Assembly: GCA_963783045.1 (NCBI GenBank)
Contig: CAWAMD010000004.1
Location: forward strand, 178,440-242,439
Direction: 5' to 3'
Source: CAWAMD01 sp963783045
GTDB lineage: Bacteria; Actinomycetota; Nitriliruptoria; Nitriliruptorales; Nitriliruptoraceae
DNA: 64,000 bases
Each line of letters opens with the position of its first letter. Position 1 is the stretch's first letter. Below the pieces are notes generated by a model. The model ran no database searches. It worked only from the letters and a program-made list of their open reading frames with translations, and was not told the DNA's origin. Of the stretch, positions 35,578 to 44,200 are shown one piece after another. The position numbers and the translations under genes are program-made.

Positions 35578-37152
35578 ATGACGGACGAGGCCGACTCGCG
35601 GCGCGACGACACCGTCGACTCGGGGCGCGACGACACCGTCGACTCGGGGCGCGACGACACCGTCGACTCGGGGCGCGACGACACCGTCGACGTCGCGGAC
35701 CGCTCGATCTACCGGCGCACGCTCGGCATCGGGAACGACCCGCTCGACCGTCCACGCCGCCACCTCGACGACCGTGGCCGCGAGGTGGCGGAGGACCTCG
35801 TCGCGCTCATGGGCGACACGCCCCTGGTGGCGCTGTCGCGCATCTCCCGTGACGTGGGACCGACGGTCCTCGCGAAGCTCGAGATGCTCAACCCCGGCGG
35901 CTCGGTGAAGGACCGCATCGGGATCGCCATGATCGAGGCGGCGGAGGCGGCGGGCACCCTGCGGCCCGGCGGCACGATCGTCGAGCCGACCTCGGGCAAC
36001 ACGGGCGTCGGCCTCGCGATCGCCGCGGCGCTCAAGGGCTACCGGTGCCAGTTCGTCGTGCCCGACAAGGTCTCGCAGGACAAGATCTCGCTCATGCGTG
36101 CCTACGGCGCCGAGGTCGTCGTCTGCCCCACGGCCGTGGAGCCGGAGGACCCCCGCTCCTACTACTCGGTGTCGGACCGGCTGGCGGAGGAACCGAAGGC
36201 CGTCAAGCTGAACCAGTACTTCAACCAGGCCAACCCGCAGTCGCACGCCTTCTCGACCGGGCCGGAGCTGTGGCGGCAGACCGACGGACAGATCGACGCG
36301 TTCGTCGCCGGCGTCGGGACCGGCGGCACGATCACCGGCGTCGGCCGCTACCTGAAGGAGCGCAAGCCGGACGTGGCGATCGTCGGCGCCGATCCCGAGG
36401 GGTCCATCTACTCCGGCGACAACATCCACCCCTACCTCGTCGAGGGCATCGGCGAGGACTTCTGGCCGCCGTCCTTCGACCCCGACGTGGTGGACCGCTG
36501 GTACCGGGTGAGCGACCGCGACTCGTTCCTGACCGCCCGCCGGGTGACGCGCGACGAGGGCATCCTCGTCGGCGGCTCGGGCGGGACGGCCGTGTGGGCC
36601 GCCCTGCAGTACGCGAAGGAGGCACCCGACGACGCGACGATCGTCGTGCTGCTGCCCGACTCCGGACGCGGCTACCTCACGAAACTCTACGACGAGAACT
36701 GGATGGCGGAGCACGGGTTCGTCGAGCGGGCGCGTGCCGGGGTGACCGTCGCCGACGTGCTGGGGCGCAAGGGAGCCGACCTCCCGACCCTCGTCCACTG
36801 CCACCCGCACGAGAAGGTGGCCCAGGCGATCGCGCTGCTGAAGGAGTTCGGCGTCTCGCAGATGCCCGTCTTCCGCGAGGACGTCCACGACGACCCCATG
36901 CTCGGCGACGTCATCGGCTCGATCCGCGAGAACGCGCTGCTCGATGCGGCCCTCGCCGACGCCTCGGTCATGCAGCGGCCGGTCATCGACGTGATGCAGC
37001 CCCCGCTGCCCGTCGCCGGGGTCACCGAGCCGCTCGACGACGTGTTCAGCGACCTCGCCGCCGGCAACCCGGCCGTCGTGATCGTCGACGGCCAGCGCCC
37101 CGTCGGGGTCCTGACCCGCGCGGACCTGCTCACCTACCTCGCCACCCTGTAG
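35578..37152 (+). CDS. cbs: cystathionine beta-synthase with C-terminal CBS domains
   Basis: Condenses serine and homocysteine to cystathionine. 524 residues: PLP lysine in LNPGGSVKDRIG, PTSGNTGVGLA, GVGTGGTITG, then two CBS motifs (about 395-520). The first ~40 residues encode four copies of an 8-residue unit (DSGRDDTV) from a 24-bp tandem repeat; homology begins at YRRTLGIGND. The annotated ATG at 35578 has GGGAGG upstream. Followed 19 nt later by metB. Confidence 0.95.
   Translation: MTDEADSRRDDTVDSGRDDTVDSGRDDTVDSGRDDTVDVADRSIYRRTLGIGNDPLDRPRRHLDDRGREVAEDLVALMGDTPLVALSRISRDVGPTVLAKLEMLNPGGSVKDRIGIAMIEAAEAAGTLRPGGTIVEPTSGNTGVGLAIAAALKGYRCQFVVPDKVSQDKISLMRAYGAEVVVCPTAVEPEDPRSYYSVSDRLAEEPKAVKLNQYFNQANPQSHAFSTGPELWRQTDGQIDAFVAGVGTGGTITGVGRYLKERKPDVAIVGADPEGSIYSGDNIHPYLVEGIGEDFWPPSFDPDVVDRWYRVSDRDSFLTARRVTRDEGILVGGSGGTAVWAALQYAKEAPDDATIVVLLPDSGRGYLTKLYDENWMAEHGFVERARAGVTVADVLGRKGADLPTLVHCHPHEKVAQAIALLKEFGVSQMPVFREDVHDDPMLGDVIGSIRENALLDAALADASVMQRPVIDVMQPPLPVAGVTEPLDDVFSDLAAGNPAVVIVDGQRPVGVLTRADLLTYLATL
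35593..35688 (+). repeat. 24-bp tandem repeat inside the cbs 5' end (4 units)
   Basis: Four in-frame 24-bp units, units 2-4 identical and unit 1 with a single change, encode repeated D-S-R/G-R-D-D-T-V. Being a multiple of 3, copy changes keep the frame. They extend a disordered acidic N-terminus ahead of the catalytic domain. Confidence 0.93.
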
Positions 37153-37171
37153 ACGCGAAAGGCCCCATCGC

Positions 37172-38303
37172 ATGGAGTTCGCCACCCGCGCGATCCACGT
37201 CGGTCAGGACCCGGACCCGACGACCGGCGCCGTGACGGTTCCGATCTTCCAGACGTTCGACCTACGTCCAGGACGCCGTGGGCCGCCACCGCGGCTACGA
37301 GTACTCGCGGACCGGCAACCCGACCCGCACCGCGCTGCAGGACGTGCTCGCCAGCCTCGAAGGCGCGGAGGCCGGCGTGGCCTTCGCCTCGGGGCTCGCG
37401 GCCGAGGACGCGGTCCTGCGCCTGCTCGATCCCGGTGACCGGGTGATCATGGCCGACGACGTCTACGGGGGCACCTGGCGCCAGATCAGCCAGGTGCACG
37501 CCCGGTTCGGCATCGAGGTGGAGGCGGTCGACCTGTCCGACCTCGACGCCACCCGCGAGGCGCTGGCCGCGGGCGGCGCAGCGCTGGTGTGGGCGGAGAC
37601 CCCGTCGAACCCGCTGCTGAAGATCCTGGACATCGCCGCCCTTGCCGACCTCGCCCACGAGCACGGCGCGCGGCTCGTGGTCGACAACACCTTCGCGACG
37701 CCCTACCTGCAGCGTCCGATCGCGCTCGGGGCGGACATCGTCGTGCACTCGACGACCAAGTACCTCGGTGGGCACTCCGACGTGGTCGGTGGCGCGGTGT
37801 GCACCGACGAGGCGACCGCGGAGCGCCTGCGGTTCCTCCAGAACGCGGTCGGGGCGATCCCCGGCCCGTTCGACGCCTGGCTGACGCTGCGGGGCGTGAA
37901 GACGCTGGCCGTGCGGATGGATCGCCACTGTGCGAACGCGCAGGCGGTCGCCGAGTGGCTGGCGGCGCACCCGCGGGTGCTGACGGTGCACTACCCCGGA
38001 CTTGCCGACGACCCGGGGCACGCCGTCGCGGCACGGCAGATGACCGCCTTCGGCGGCATGGTGTCGTTCCGCGTCGACGGCGGCATCGACGCAGCGAAGG
38101 CCGTCGCCGAGTCCACCCGCCACTTCTTCCTGGCCGAGTCCCTCGGCGGCGTCGAGAGCCTCATCGAGCATCCCGGGATCATGACCCACGCCTCGGTGGC
38201 CGGCACGGCGCTCGAGGTGCCCGACGACCTCCTGCGACTCTCGGTCGGCATCGAGCACGTCGACGACCTGCTCGCCGACCTCGAGCAGGCCCTGCCCGCC
38301 TGA
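37172..38303 (+). pseudogene. metB: cystathionine gamma-synthase/lyase (MetB family), interrupted by a 1-nt insertion
   Basis: Cys/Met-metabolism PLP enzyme of the transsulfuration pathway; with cbs it would make the reverse route (homocysteine to cysteine). The ATG at 37172 opens MEFATRAIHVGQDPDP...VPIFQT, then the frame is lost. Removing one T of the TT at 37256-37257 restores QTSTYVQDAVGRHRGYEYSR and a full ~376-residue protein, with PLP lysine in HSTTKYLGGHSD. All other motifs are intact, so either a sequencing error or a very recent mutation. Gamma-lyase activity is equally possible. Confidence 0.85.
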
Positions 38304-38347
38304 CCGCGTTCCCCGACCCCGCCCGCCTGACCGCGTTCCCGAACCCC
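38294..38347 (+). repeat. 27-bp tandem duplication across the metB stop codon
   Basis: A ~27-bp unit beginning GCCCGCCTGACC, which includes the metB TGA, occurs twice in direct tandem (38294-38320 and 38321-38347, the second with a small indel). Confidence 0.75.
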
Positions 38348-38408
38348 GCCCGCACGACCGCCGCCCCGCCGGCGACCCCGCCCCGCCCGCCCTCCCTCCC
38401 TATGCGCC

Positions 38409-38460
38409 GTCCTGGGTAGAAATCGTCCTGAGGGTCCGGAGGATTCCTACCCAAGACGTC
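38409..38460. repeat. palindromic intergenic repeat, copy C
   Basis: Third, diverged member of the family seen at 22521-22642. Outer arms TGGGTAG/CTACCCA pair perfectly, with inner arms AATCGTCC/GGAGGATT (one mismatch); flanked by GTC..GAC. It also lies just downstream of a gene. Confidence 0.85.
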
Positions 38461-38535
38461 ACGCCCACGCCCGGGTGACCCTGGCGCGGGGGCTGCCAGG
38501 CCGGCCGGGGGCGGGAGCATCGCGCCCCGGCCGCA

Positions 38536-38556
38536 CGGCCGGCTTGAGGCCGGCCG
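38536..38556 (+). terminator. hairpin between metB and the PBP gene
   Basis: CGGCCGGC/GCCGGCCG, 8-bp perfect stem with loop TTGAG. No U-tract. Could end the cbs-metB transcript. Confidence 0.45.
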
Positions 38557-38572
38557 GTGACGTGCCGACGTA

Positions 38573-40750
38573 GTGCGCAGACGGTTCGTCGGTGGATCAG
38601 GGGTCGAGCGGGACGTGGGCCGCATGCTGCGTGTGCTCGTCGTGGGCCTGCTGCTCGTCGCGAGCACCGGCTGCTCGAAGATCGTCACCCTGGACATGCC
38701 GTCGATCGACGCGGTGCCCCGGGTCCCGCCGGAGCAGTCGGTCGTGTACGACGCCGCCGGCAACCAGCTCGCCGTGCTGCGCCACGAGTTCCGCGAGCGG
38801 GTCTCGGTCGACACGCTTCCGGATCACCTCCTCGACGCGGTGGTCGCTGCGGAGGATCACCGCTTCTGGGAGCACGGCGGTGTCGACGGGCGGGCGCTGC
38901 TGCGCGCCGCGCTGACGAACACGGCCGCGGGCGAGGTTCGGGAGGGCGGCTCCACGCTCACCCAGCAGCTCGTGAAGAACCTGTACATGCCCGACGCGCC
39001 ACGGACGGTCGCCACCAAGGTGAAGGAGGCCCTGCTGGCCCGGCAGCTCGAGGCCGAGCACACCAAGCGGGAGATCCTCGAGGAGTACCTGAACACGGTC
39101 TACTTCGGCAACGGTGCCTACGGGGTCCAGGCCGCGGCCGAGACCTACTGGCGCGCCGGCGCCGCCGACCTCACGGTCGCCGAGTCGGCGCTGCTCGCCG
39201 GCATCATCCGCTCCCCCGAGACGCTGAACCCGACCCGTGCGCCGGCGGCCGCCCGCGCCCGCCGTGACCAGGTCCTCGACGCGATGGAGGCGGCGGGCGA
39301 CCTGGCGCCGGCGGTTGCCGCTGCCGCCCGTGCGCAGCCGGTCGCGGTCGAGCCCCGGCCCCCGACCCCGGCCACGACGCAGCCCTACTGGGTCGACTTC
39401 GTGGTGCGGAGCCTGCTCGAGGATCCGTCGTTCGGGGCGGACGAGTCCGAGCGGGCCAGCCGGCTGTACGGCGGCGGTCTGCGCGTCTACACGACCCTCG
39501 ACCCGGCGCTGCAGGAGCAGGCCGTGGCCGCGGCCCACGGCATGCTGGGTGATCCCGGGGACCCGGAGGTCGCCGTCGTGTCCGTCGATCCCGCGACCGG
39601 CGCCGTCCGCGCCGCGGTGGCCGGCCGCGACTACGAGCGGCGACAGTTCGACCTGGCCACGCAGGGGCGACGCCAGCCGGGGTCGACGTTCAAGACCTTC
39701 GTCCTCGCGGCCGCCGTCACCTCCGGGATGGGGCCCGATACGCCGGTGAACGGCAACCAGGGCGTCCTGCGGACGCAGAACGGACCCTGGTCGGTGCGCA
39801 ACTACACCGGCTCGTCGTACGGCCTCATCACCCTGCGCAAGGCGACCACCGACTCGGTGAACGGCGCGTTCGCGCGGCTCATCCTCGAGCTCGGCGTCGG
39901 CCGCGTCGCGGCACTGGCCCGGGCGATGGGCGTCACGGCGCCGATCAACGAGGATCCGCCGATCGCCCTCGGCGGCCTGACCGAAGGGGTCAGCCCCCTC
40001 GACATGGCGGCGGCCTACGCGACGCTGGCCAACCTCGGGGAACGGGTGCCCGTCTCCCCCATCGACCGGATCGAGGATCGTGCGGGCCACGTCGTCTGGC
40101 GGCCGGACCACACGCCACGCCGGGTCCTGACCCCGTCGGCGGCGTTCGTCACCGTGCAGCTGCTCGAGGGGGTCGTCGCCGAGGGCACCGGCGTGCGCGC
40201 ACAGGTACCGGGACGCGAGGTGGCCGGCAAGACCGGGACGGTGCAGGACTACAGCGACGCGTGGTTCGTGGGCTTCACGCCGAGGCTGGCGACCGCCGTG
40301 TGGGTCGGCTACCCGGACAGCCGACGGCCGATGCGATCCGTCCACGGCACCTCACCGGTCACCGGCGGCACGATCCCGGCCACGATCTTCTCCCGGTACA
40401 TGACGGCCGCCCTCGACGGGACCGCGCCCGCGGCGTTCACACTCCCCGACGACGAGTACGAGGTCGTCGCCCTCGACCCCGACACGGGCCTGCGGGCCGC
40501 ACCGTGGTGTCCGGGCGAGCCGAGCCCCGTCCCCCGCGTGCTGGTGCCGCGCGAGACCTGCCCGTCGCCCGCCCCGGTGCCGCCGCCGGCTTCGACGCCG
40601 GTGCCCGCACCGGCACCGTCGGCCGCGCCGGGCCCGCTGCCCACGCCCCGCCCGAGACCCGGCCCGAGGCCCGGAGAGGACCCCACGCCGAGCCGGCTGC
40701 CGCTGCCGGGTCCCGGGACCGCCACACCGTCCGCGAGCGGCGCGCGTTAG
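38573..40750 (+). CDS. class A penicillin-binding protein (bifunctional transglycosylase/transpeptidase)
   Basis: Polymerises and cross-links peptidoglycan outside the membrane. GT51 domain: AAEDHRFWEHGG, GGSTLTQQLVKN, NTVYFGNGAYGVQ. Transpeptidase: STFK in RQPGSTFKTF, SVN in TDSVNGAF and KTG in AGKTGTVQDYSDAWF. A Pro-rich tail covers the last ~85 residues. 725 residues from GTG 38573; ATG 38624 (codon 18) is a good alternative and would expose a short hydrophobic leader ending ASTGC-SK, lipoprotein-like but with Ser instead of Leu at -3. Neither start has a clear ribosome site. Confidence 0.93.
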   Translation: MRRRFVGGSGVERDVGRMLRVLVVGLLLVASTGCSKIVTLDMPSIDAVPRVPPEQSVVYDAAGNQLAVLRHEFRERVSVDTLPDHLLDAVVAAEDHRFWEHGGVDGRALLRAALTNTAAGEVREGGSTLTQQLVKNLYMPDAPRTVATKVKEALLARQLEAEHTKREILEEYLNTVYFGNGAYGVQAAAETYWRAGAADLTVAESALLAGIIRSPETLNPTRAPAAARARRDQVLDAMEAAGDLAPAVAAAARAQPVAVEPRPPTPATTQPYWVDFVVRSLLEDPSFGADESERASRLYGGGLRVYTTLDPALQEQAVAAAHGMLGDPGDPEVAVVSVDPATGAVRAAVAGRDYERRQFDLATQGRRQPGSTFKTFVLAAAVTSGMGPDTPVNGNQGVLRTQNGPWSVRNYTGSSYGLITLRKATTDSVNGAFARLILELGVGRVAALARAMGVTAPINEDPPIALGGLTEGVSPLDMAAAYATLANLGERVPVSPIDRIEDRAGHVVWRPDHTPRRVLTPSAAFVTVQLLEGVVAEGTGVRAQVPGREVAGKTGTVQDYSDAWFVGFTPRLATAVWVGYPDSRRPMRSVHGTSPVTGGTIPATIFSRYMTAALDGTAPAAFTLPDDEYEVVALDPDTGLRAAPWCPGEPSPVPRVLVPRETCPSPAPVPPPASTPVPAPAPSAAPGPLPTPRPRPGPRPGEDPTPSRLPLPGPGTATPSASGAR

Positions 40751-40773
40751 CCTCGAAGGGACGAGGAGGCTGC

Positions 40774-41682
40774 GTGCGCGCCCTGCTGCTGTTCAACCCG
40801 AACGCCACCACGACCGACGACCGCGTGCGTGACGTGATCGCTGCCGCGCTGGCCTCCGAGGTCGACCTCGAGGTCCACCCGACGAAGCAGCGCGGCCACG
40901 CCACGCACATCGCCGCGGGGGCGGTGCACGAAGGCGTCGACGCGGTGTTCTCGCTGGGGGGCGACGGGACGGCGAACGAGGTGCTGCAGGCCCTGGCAGG
41001 CACGAAGGTCCGGTTCGGTCCCATCCCGGGGGGCGGCGCGAACGTGCTCGCCCGTGCCCTGGGCCTCCCGAACGATCCCGTCGCCGCCACGGCGCAGATG
41101 CTCGACGTCCTCCGTGAGGGCCGCGACCGCACGATCGGGCTGGGCCGTGCCGGCGGTCGCTACTTCGCCTTCAACGCGGGCATCGGCTTCGATGCCGCGG
41201 TCGTCCGTCGCGTCGAGCAGAACCCGGGGCTCAAGCGGCGCTTCGGCGACCTCGCCTTCGTGCTGCTCGCGGTCCGCGAGTGGCTGACCGGCCCGGATCG
41301 GACCGACCCGGCCGTGACCGTGTCCCTGGACGGCGGCCCGCCCCGCGGCCCCTACAGCATCGCGATCGTGGGCAAGGCCGACCCCTACACGTTCCTCGGG
41401 ACGCGCCCCATGCGCGTGACCCCGGACGCCGACTTCGCCGGCGGCCTCGACCTCACGGCCGTCCGCAGGGTCACCACCCCCGCGCTGCTCCGCATCGTCG
41501 GGGGCGTGTTCACGGGTGGCCGCCACGTGCGGCTCCGCGCCGTCGACTACTGGCGGGACGCGGGCGAGCTCACGTTCACGGCGACGAGACCGGTCCCCCT
41601 CATGGTGGACGGCGACTACGCCGGCGAGCACACCGCGATCACGCTGCGGGCGGTCCCGGAGGCCCTCCACGTCGTGGCGTAG
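40774..41682 (+). CDS. diacylglycerol kinase-family lipid kinase
   Basis: 302 residues of the DAGK/LCB5 catalytic fold: N-terminal LLLFNPNATTT, the nucleotide motif SLGGDGTANEVLQALAG, and PIPGGGANVLARALGL. The C-terminal beta-sandwich has PLMVDGDYAG. Phosphorylates a lipid hydroxyl (diacylglycerol or a polyprenol); the substrate is not evident. GTG at 40774 with GAGGAGG upstream, 23 nt after the PBP stop, so probably co-transcribed. Confidence 0.92.
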   Translation: MRALLLFNPNATTTDDRVRDVIAAALASEVDLEVHPTKQRGHATHIAAGAVHEGVDAVFSLGGDGTANEVLQALAGTKVRFGPIPGGGANVLARALGLPNDPVAATAQMLDVLREGRDRTIGLGRAGGRYFAFNAGIGFDAAVVRRVEQNPGLKRRFGDLAFVLLAVREWLTGPDRTDPAVTVSLDGGPPRGPYSIAIVGKADPYTFLGTRPMRVTPDADFAGGLDLTAVRRVTTPALLRIVGGVFTGGRHVRLRAVDYWRDAGELTFTATRPVPLMVDGDYAGEHTAITLRAVPEALHVVA

Positions 41683-42080
41683 TGGCCCGCGTCGGACGTT
41701 CCTTCTGCCTTCGAGCGTCCCTGCGAGACAGACCACGAGCGCTGCGTTCCGCAAGCGCCCGCGCCGCCTAGCACGCAGCGTGGCCGACGAGGAGGACGGC
41801 CGAACAGGGGCCGTACGGCCATGAGCGTCGCACGCGCGTACATACGCACAAGTCGGACACGGGTGCAAGATTTCGCAAGCGAGGCCTTGTAACCGTCGCG
41901 TCATCACGTTACAGTCGGCGACGACCACTTGGGAATGCGTTCACAAGCGGCATGCCCCACAGGCCCTCGTGAACCGCGATCATCCGCAAGCACGCCCACA
42001 GCGCCGTTCCATCTCCTGCTTCTTGCCTGCCCGGGATAGCGCTGTGCGGCCCCGCCCACACCCCCACACGGAGGCGACTG
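41683..42080 (+). other. 398-bp gap upstream of whiB1
   Basis: No gene. It holds a weak ACGGCC/GGCCGT hairpin at 41796-41814 (possible end of the lipid-kinase transcript), a GCGTA-CA-TACGC palindrome at 41836-41847, the whiB1 promoter with its inverted repeat, and a ~160-nt whiB1 5' leader. Confidence 0.6.
41887..41915 (+). promoter_or_regulatory. whiB1 promoter overlapped by a TGTAAC-N14-GTTACA inverted repeat
   Basis: -35 TTGTAA (41887-41892), 17-nt spacer, -10 TACAGT (41910-41915). A perfect 6-bp inverted repeat, TGTAAC (41888-41893) and GTTACA (41908-41913), overlaps both hexamers, which suits a dimeric repressor or a CRP-like factor. In M. tuberculosis whiB1 is CRP-regulated; the half-site here is not the CRP consensus, so the regulator is unknown. 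Confidence 0.55.
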
Positions 42081-42332
42081 ATGGACTGGCGCAGTCGCGC
42101 AGCCTGCATCGACGAAGACCCCGAGCTCTTCTTCCCCATCGGGACCACCGGACCGGCCGTTGAGCAGGCCGATGCCGCCAAGCGCGTCTGTGCGCAGTGC
42201 AACGTCCGCGAGGAATGCCTCGAGTTCGCCCTGGCCACCAACCAGGACGCTGGTGTCTGGGGCGGCCTCAACGAGGACGAGCGTCGCACCCTCAAGCGGC
42301 AGCGGCAGCGCCGCCGCCGGATGGCCAGCTGA
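42081..42332 (+). CDS. whiB1: WhiB1-like iron-sulfur transcription regulator
   Basis: 83 residues. Four cluster cysteines C9, C37, C40 and C46 with C-x2-C-x5-C spacing; DEDPELFFPIG, GVWGGLNEDERR and the basic C-terminus RRLKR-type tail follow the WhiB1 pattern closely. WhiB1 binds a NO-sensitive [4Fe-4S] cluster and sigma factor region 4. Long leader; terminator immediately after. Next to pdtaS as in mycobacteria, which supports orthology. Confidence 0.95.
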   Translation: MDWRSRAACIDEDPELFFPIGTTGPAVEQADAAKRVCAQCNVREECLEFALATNQDAGVWGGLNEDERRTLKRQRQRRRRMAS

Positions 42333-42343
42333 CGACCATCGAG

Positions 42344-42377
42344 GAAGCCCGTGCGCCGTATCCCGCGCACGGGCTTC
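42344..42377 (+). terminator. strong hairpin terminator after whiB1
   Basis: A perfect 13-bp stem, GAAGCCCGTGCGC/GCGCACGGGCTTC, with an 8-nt loop, begins 11 nt past the whiB1 stop. No U-tract follows. Confidence 0.75.
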
Positions 42378-42427
42378 GTCGTGCGCGGCGCCGCCCGACC
42401 CGTCCGGGCCGGCGTCCCTGCGCCGGC

Positions 42428-42433
42428 TAGCCT
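42428..42433 (+). promoter_or_regulatory. -10 box for a leaderless transcript
   Basis: TAGCCT ends exactly 6 nt before the ATG at 42440; no ribosome-binding site is present, so the mRNA probably begins at or next to the start codon. Confidence 0.45.
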
Positions 42434-42439
42434 GACCCC

Positions 42440-42736
42440 ATGCGCACACGCACCCTGCTGACGACCCCGCCCGGCGAGCAGCCGACGGCGGACAGCGGTA
42501 TCCCGCGCGACCGCGAGCACTACTCCCGCGGGTTCCGGGTGCCGGCCGAGCCGCGAGTGCCGGGCCGCTACCGGACCCTGGCCATGAGCGTGCTCGTGCT
42601 CGTCGTCGTCGCCGCGGCCGGCTACGCCGCGTTCACGCTGCTCGTTCGCGGGCAGCATCAGGACCCATCGCTCGGCGGCGCGTCCGAGCCTGCGCCGACC
42701 ACGACCGCCGGGTCGCTCCCCGGCGAGGGCGGCTGA
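42440..42736 (+). CDS. hypothetical single-pass membrane protein, 98 aa
   Basis: Not recognised. A hydrophilic N-terminus (~45 residues), one membrane helix (about 48-68, MSVLVLVVVAAAGYAAFTLL) and a short Pro/Thr/Ser-rich outer tail. Lies between the whiB1 terminator and pdtaS (convergent, 22-nt gap). The leaderless-type start supports it being real. Confidence 0.65.
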   Translation: MRTRTLLTTPPGEQPTADSGIPRDREHYSRGFRVPAEPRVPGRYRTLAMSVLVLVVVAAAGYAAFTLLVRGQHQDPSLGGASEPAPTTTAGSLPGEGG

Positions 42737-42758
42737 CCCGGGCACGCTCTGCCCGTGC

Positions 42759-44198
42759 TCAGCGCGGCAGCGGCAGCTCCGCATGGCAGTGGGTGCCGTG
42801 CCCGTCGGCGCGCCCGACCGCCAGCGATCCGCTGAGCTCGGACTCGACGAGGGTGGCGGCGATCCGCAGCCCGAGGTTCGCGTCACCGTCGAGGGACCAG
42901 CCCTCGGGGACGCCGACGCCGTCGTCGCGGACCGTGAGGCGCAGGCTGGCCGCACGCCGCTCGAGATCCACGTCGATGTTGCCGCCACGCCCGGGGAAGG
43001 CGTGCTCGACGCTGTTCTGAAGGAGCTCGGACAGGACGAGCGCGAGCGGGGTCGCCACCTCGGCGGGGAGCTCACCGGCGGTCCCGTTGATCTTCATGTG
43101 CACCGGATGGTTCGGGTCCGTCAGCCCCGTCCCGAGCATGTCGACGAGCCGCTGGGCGACCTTGTCGAAGGACACGCGCTGCCGGCTGTCCTGGGACAGC
43201 GTCTCGTGCACGAGCGCGATCGACGAGATCCGACGCACCGACTCCTCGAGCGCCTGGCGGGCCTCCTCGCTCTTCAGCCGCCGCCCCTGGAGCCGCAGCA
43301 GCGACGCCACGGTCTGCAGGTTGTTCTTGACCCGGTGGTGGATCTCCCGGATCGTCGCGTCCTTGTAGAGCAGCAGGCGCTCGTGACGGCGCAGCTCGGT
43401 GACCTCGCGGATGAGCATGAGCCCGCCGAGCACCTCGTGCTGGCGCGTGAGCGGCAGCAACCGGCGCAGGACGACCGCGCCCCGTGCCTCGACCTCGCTC
43501 TCGAGCGGCTCACCGTCGGCCAGCGCCTCGGAGACCGCCACGTCGTCGAGGTCGAACTCCCCGACGTTGCGGCTCACGATGTTGTCGAGCACGCCGAGAC
43601 GTCGGTATGCGGAGATCGCGTTCGGACTGGCGAAGACGACGACGCCGTTGCGGTCGAGCCGCATGAGCCCGTCGCCGACCCGGGGCGCCAGCTCGCGCTC
43701 GGGATCCTCACCGGCATAGGGGAAGGTCCCCTCCGCGAGCATCGTGGACAGCTCGTTGGCCGTCTGCAGGTAGGTGAGCTCGAGCTGGGACGGCGCCCGC
43801 ACCGTCGAGAGGTTCGCCTCCCGGGTGACCACCGCGATGATCTCGCCGTCGAAGTTGACGGGGATGGCTTCCTCGCGGACCGGGACGCCCGTGGACCAGT
43901 CCGGGTCGCCGTCGCGGATGATCCGGCGCTCCTCGTAGGCGCGGACGACCGCGGGGCGCTCCTCGGCCTTGAACACCTGCCCGACGAGGTCCTCCTGGTA
44001 GATCGTCTGGGCCGTGTAGGGCCGCATCTGGGCGACCACGATCAGCTCGCCGGTGTCCTTGTCACGACAGAACAGCAGCAGGTCCGCGAAGGACAGGTCC
44101 GCGAGGATCTGCCAGTCGGACGCGATGGCCTGGAGGTGGTCGACGGCCGCGTCGAACAGGCCGGCGCGATCCTCGACGAGATCCTGCAGCGACGACAC
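42759..44198 (-). CDS. pdtaS: PdtaS-type sensor histidine kinase
   Basis: 479 residues, no membrane segments. N-terminal GAF domain (about 1-150), PAS domain (about 165-270), HisKA_2 box EIHHRVKNNLQTVASLLRLQ with the likely phospho-His288, and an HATPase with LSELLQNSVEHAF and DDGVGVPEG. PdtaS signals to the RNA-binding antiterminator PdtaR, which is not in this window. Its place beside whiB1 repeats the mycobacterial Rv3219-Rv3220c arrangement. GTG start at 44198. Confidence 0.92.
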   Translation of the reverse strand: MSSLQDLVEDRAGLFDAAVDHLQAIASDWQILADLSFADLLLFCRDKDTGELIVVAQMRPYTAQTIYQEDLVGQVFKAEERPAVVRAYEERRIIRDGDPDWSTGVPVREEAIPVNFDGEIIAVVTREANLSTVRAPSQLELTYLQTANELSTMLAEGTFPYAGEDPERELAPRVGDGLMRLDRNGVVVFASPNAISAYRRLGVLDNIVSRNVGEFDLDDVAVSEALADGEPLESEVEARGAVVLRRLLPLTRQHEVLGGLMLIREVTELRRHERLLLYKDATIREIHHRVKNNLQTVASLLRLQGRRLKSEEARQALEESVRRISSIALVHETLSQDSRQRVSFDKVAQRLVDMLGTGLTDPNHPVHMKINGTAGELPAEVATPLALVLSELLQNSVEHAFPGRGGNIDVDLERRAASLRLTVRDDGVGVPEGWSLDGDANLGLRIAATLVESELSGSLAVGRADGHGTHCHAELPLPR

Positions 44199-44200
44199 GT

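Noticed and set aside
37172..37438. 88-aa short protein as the complete product of the metB start
   Set aside because: Only its first 28 residues are homologous; the rest is out-of-frame sequence after the inserted T.
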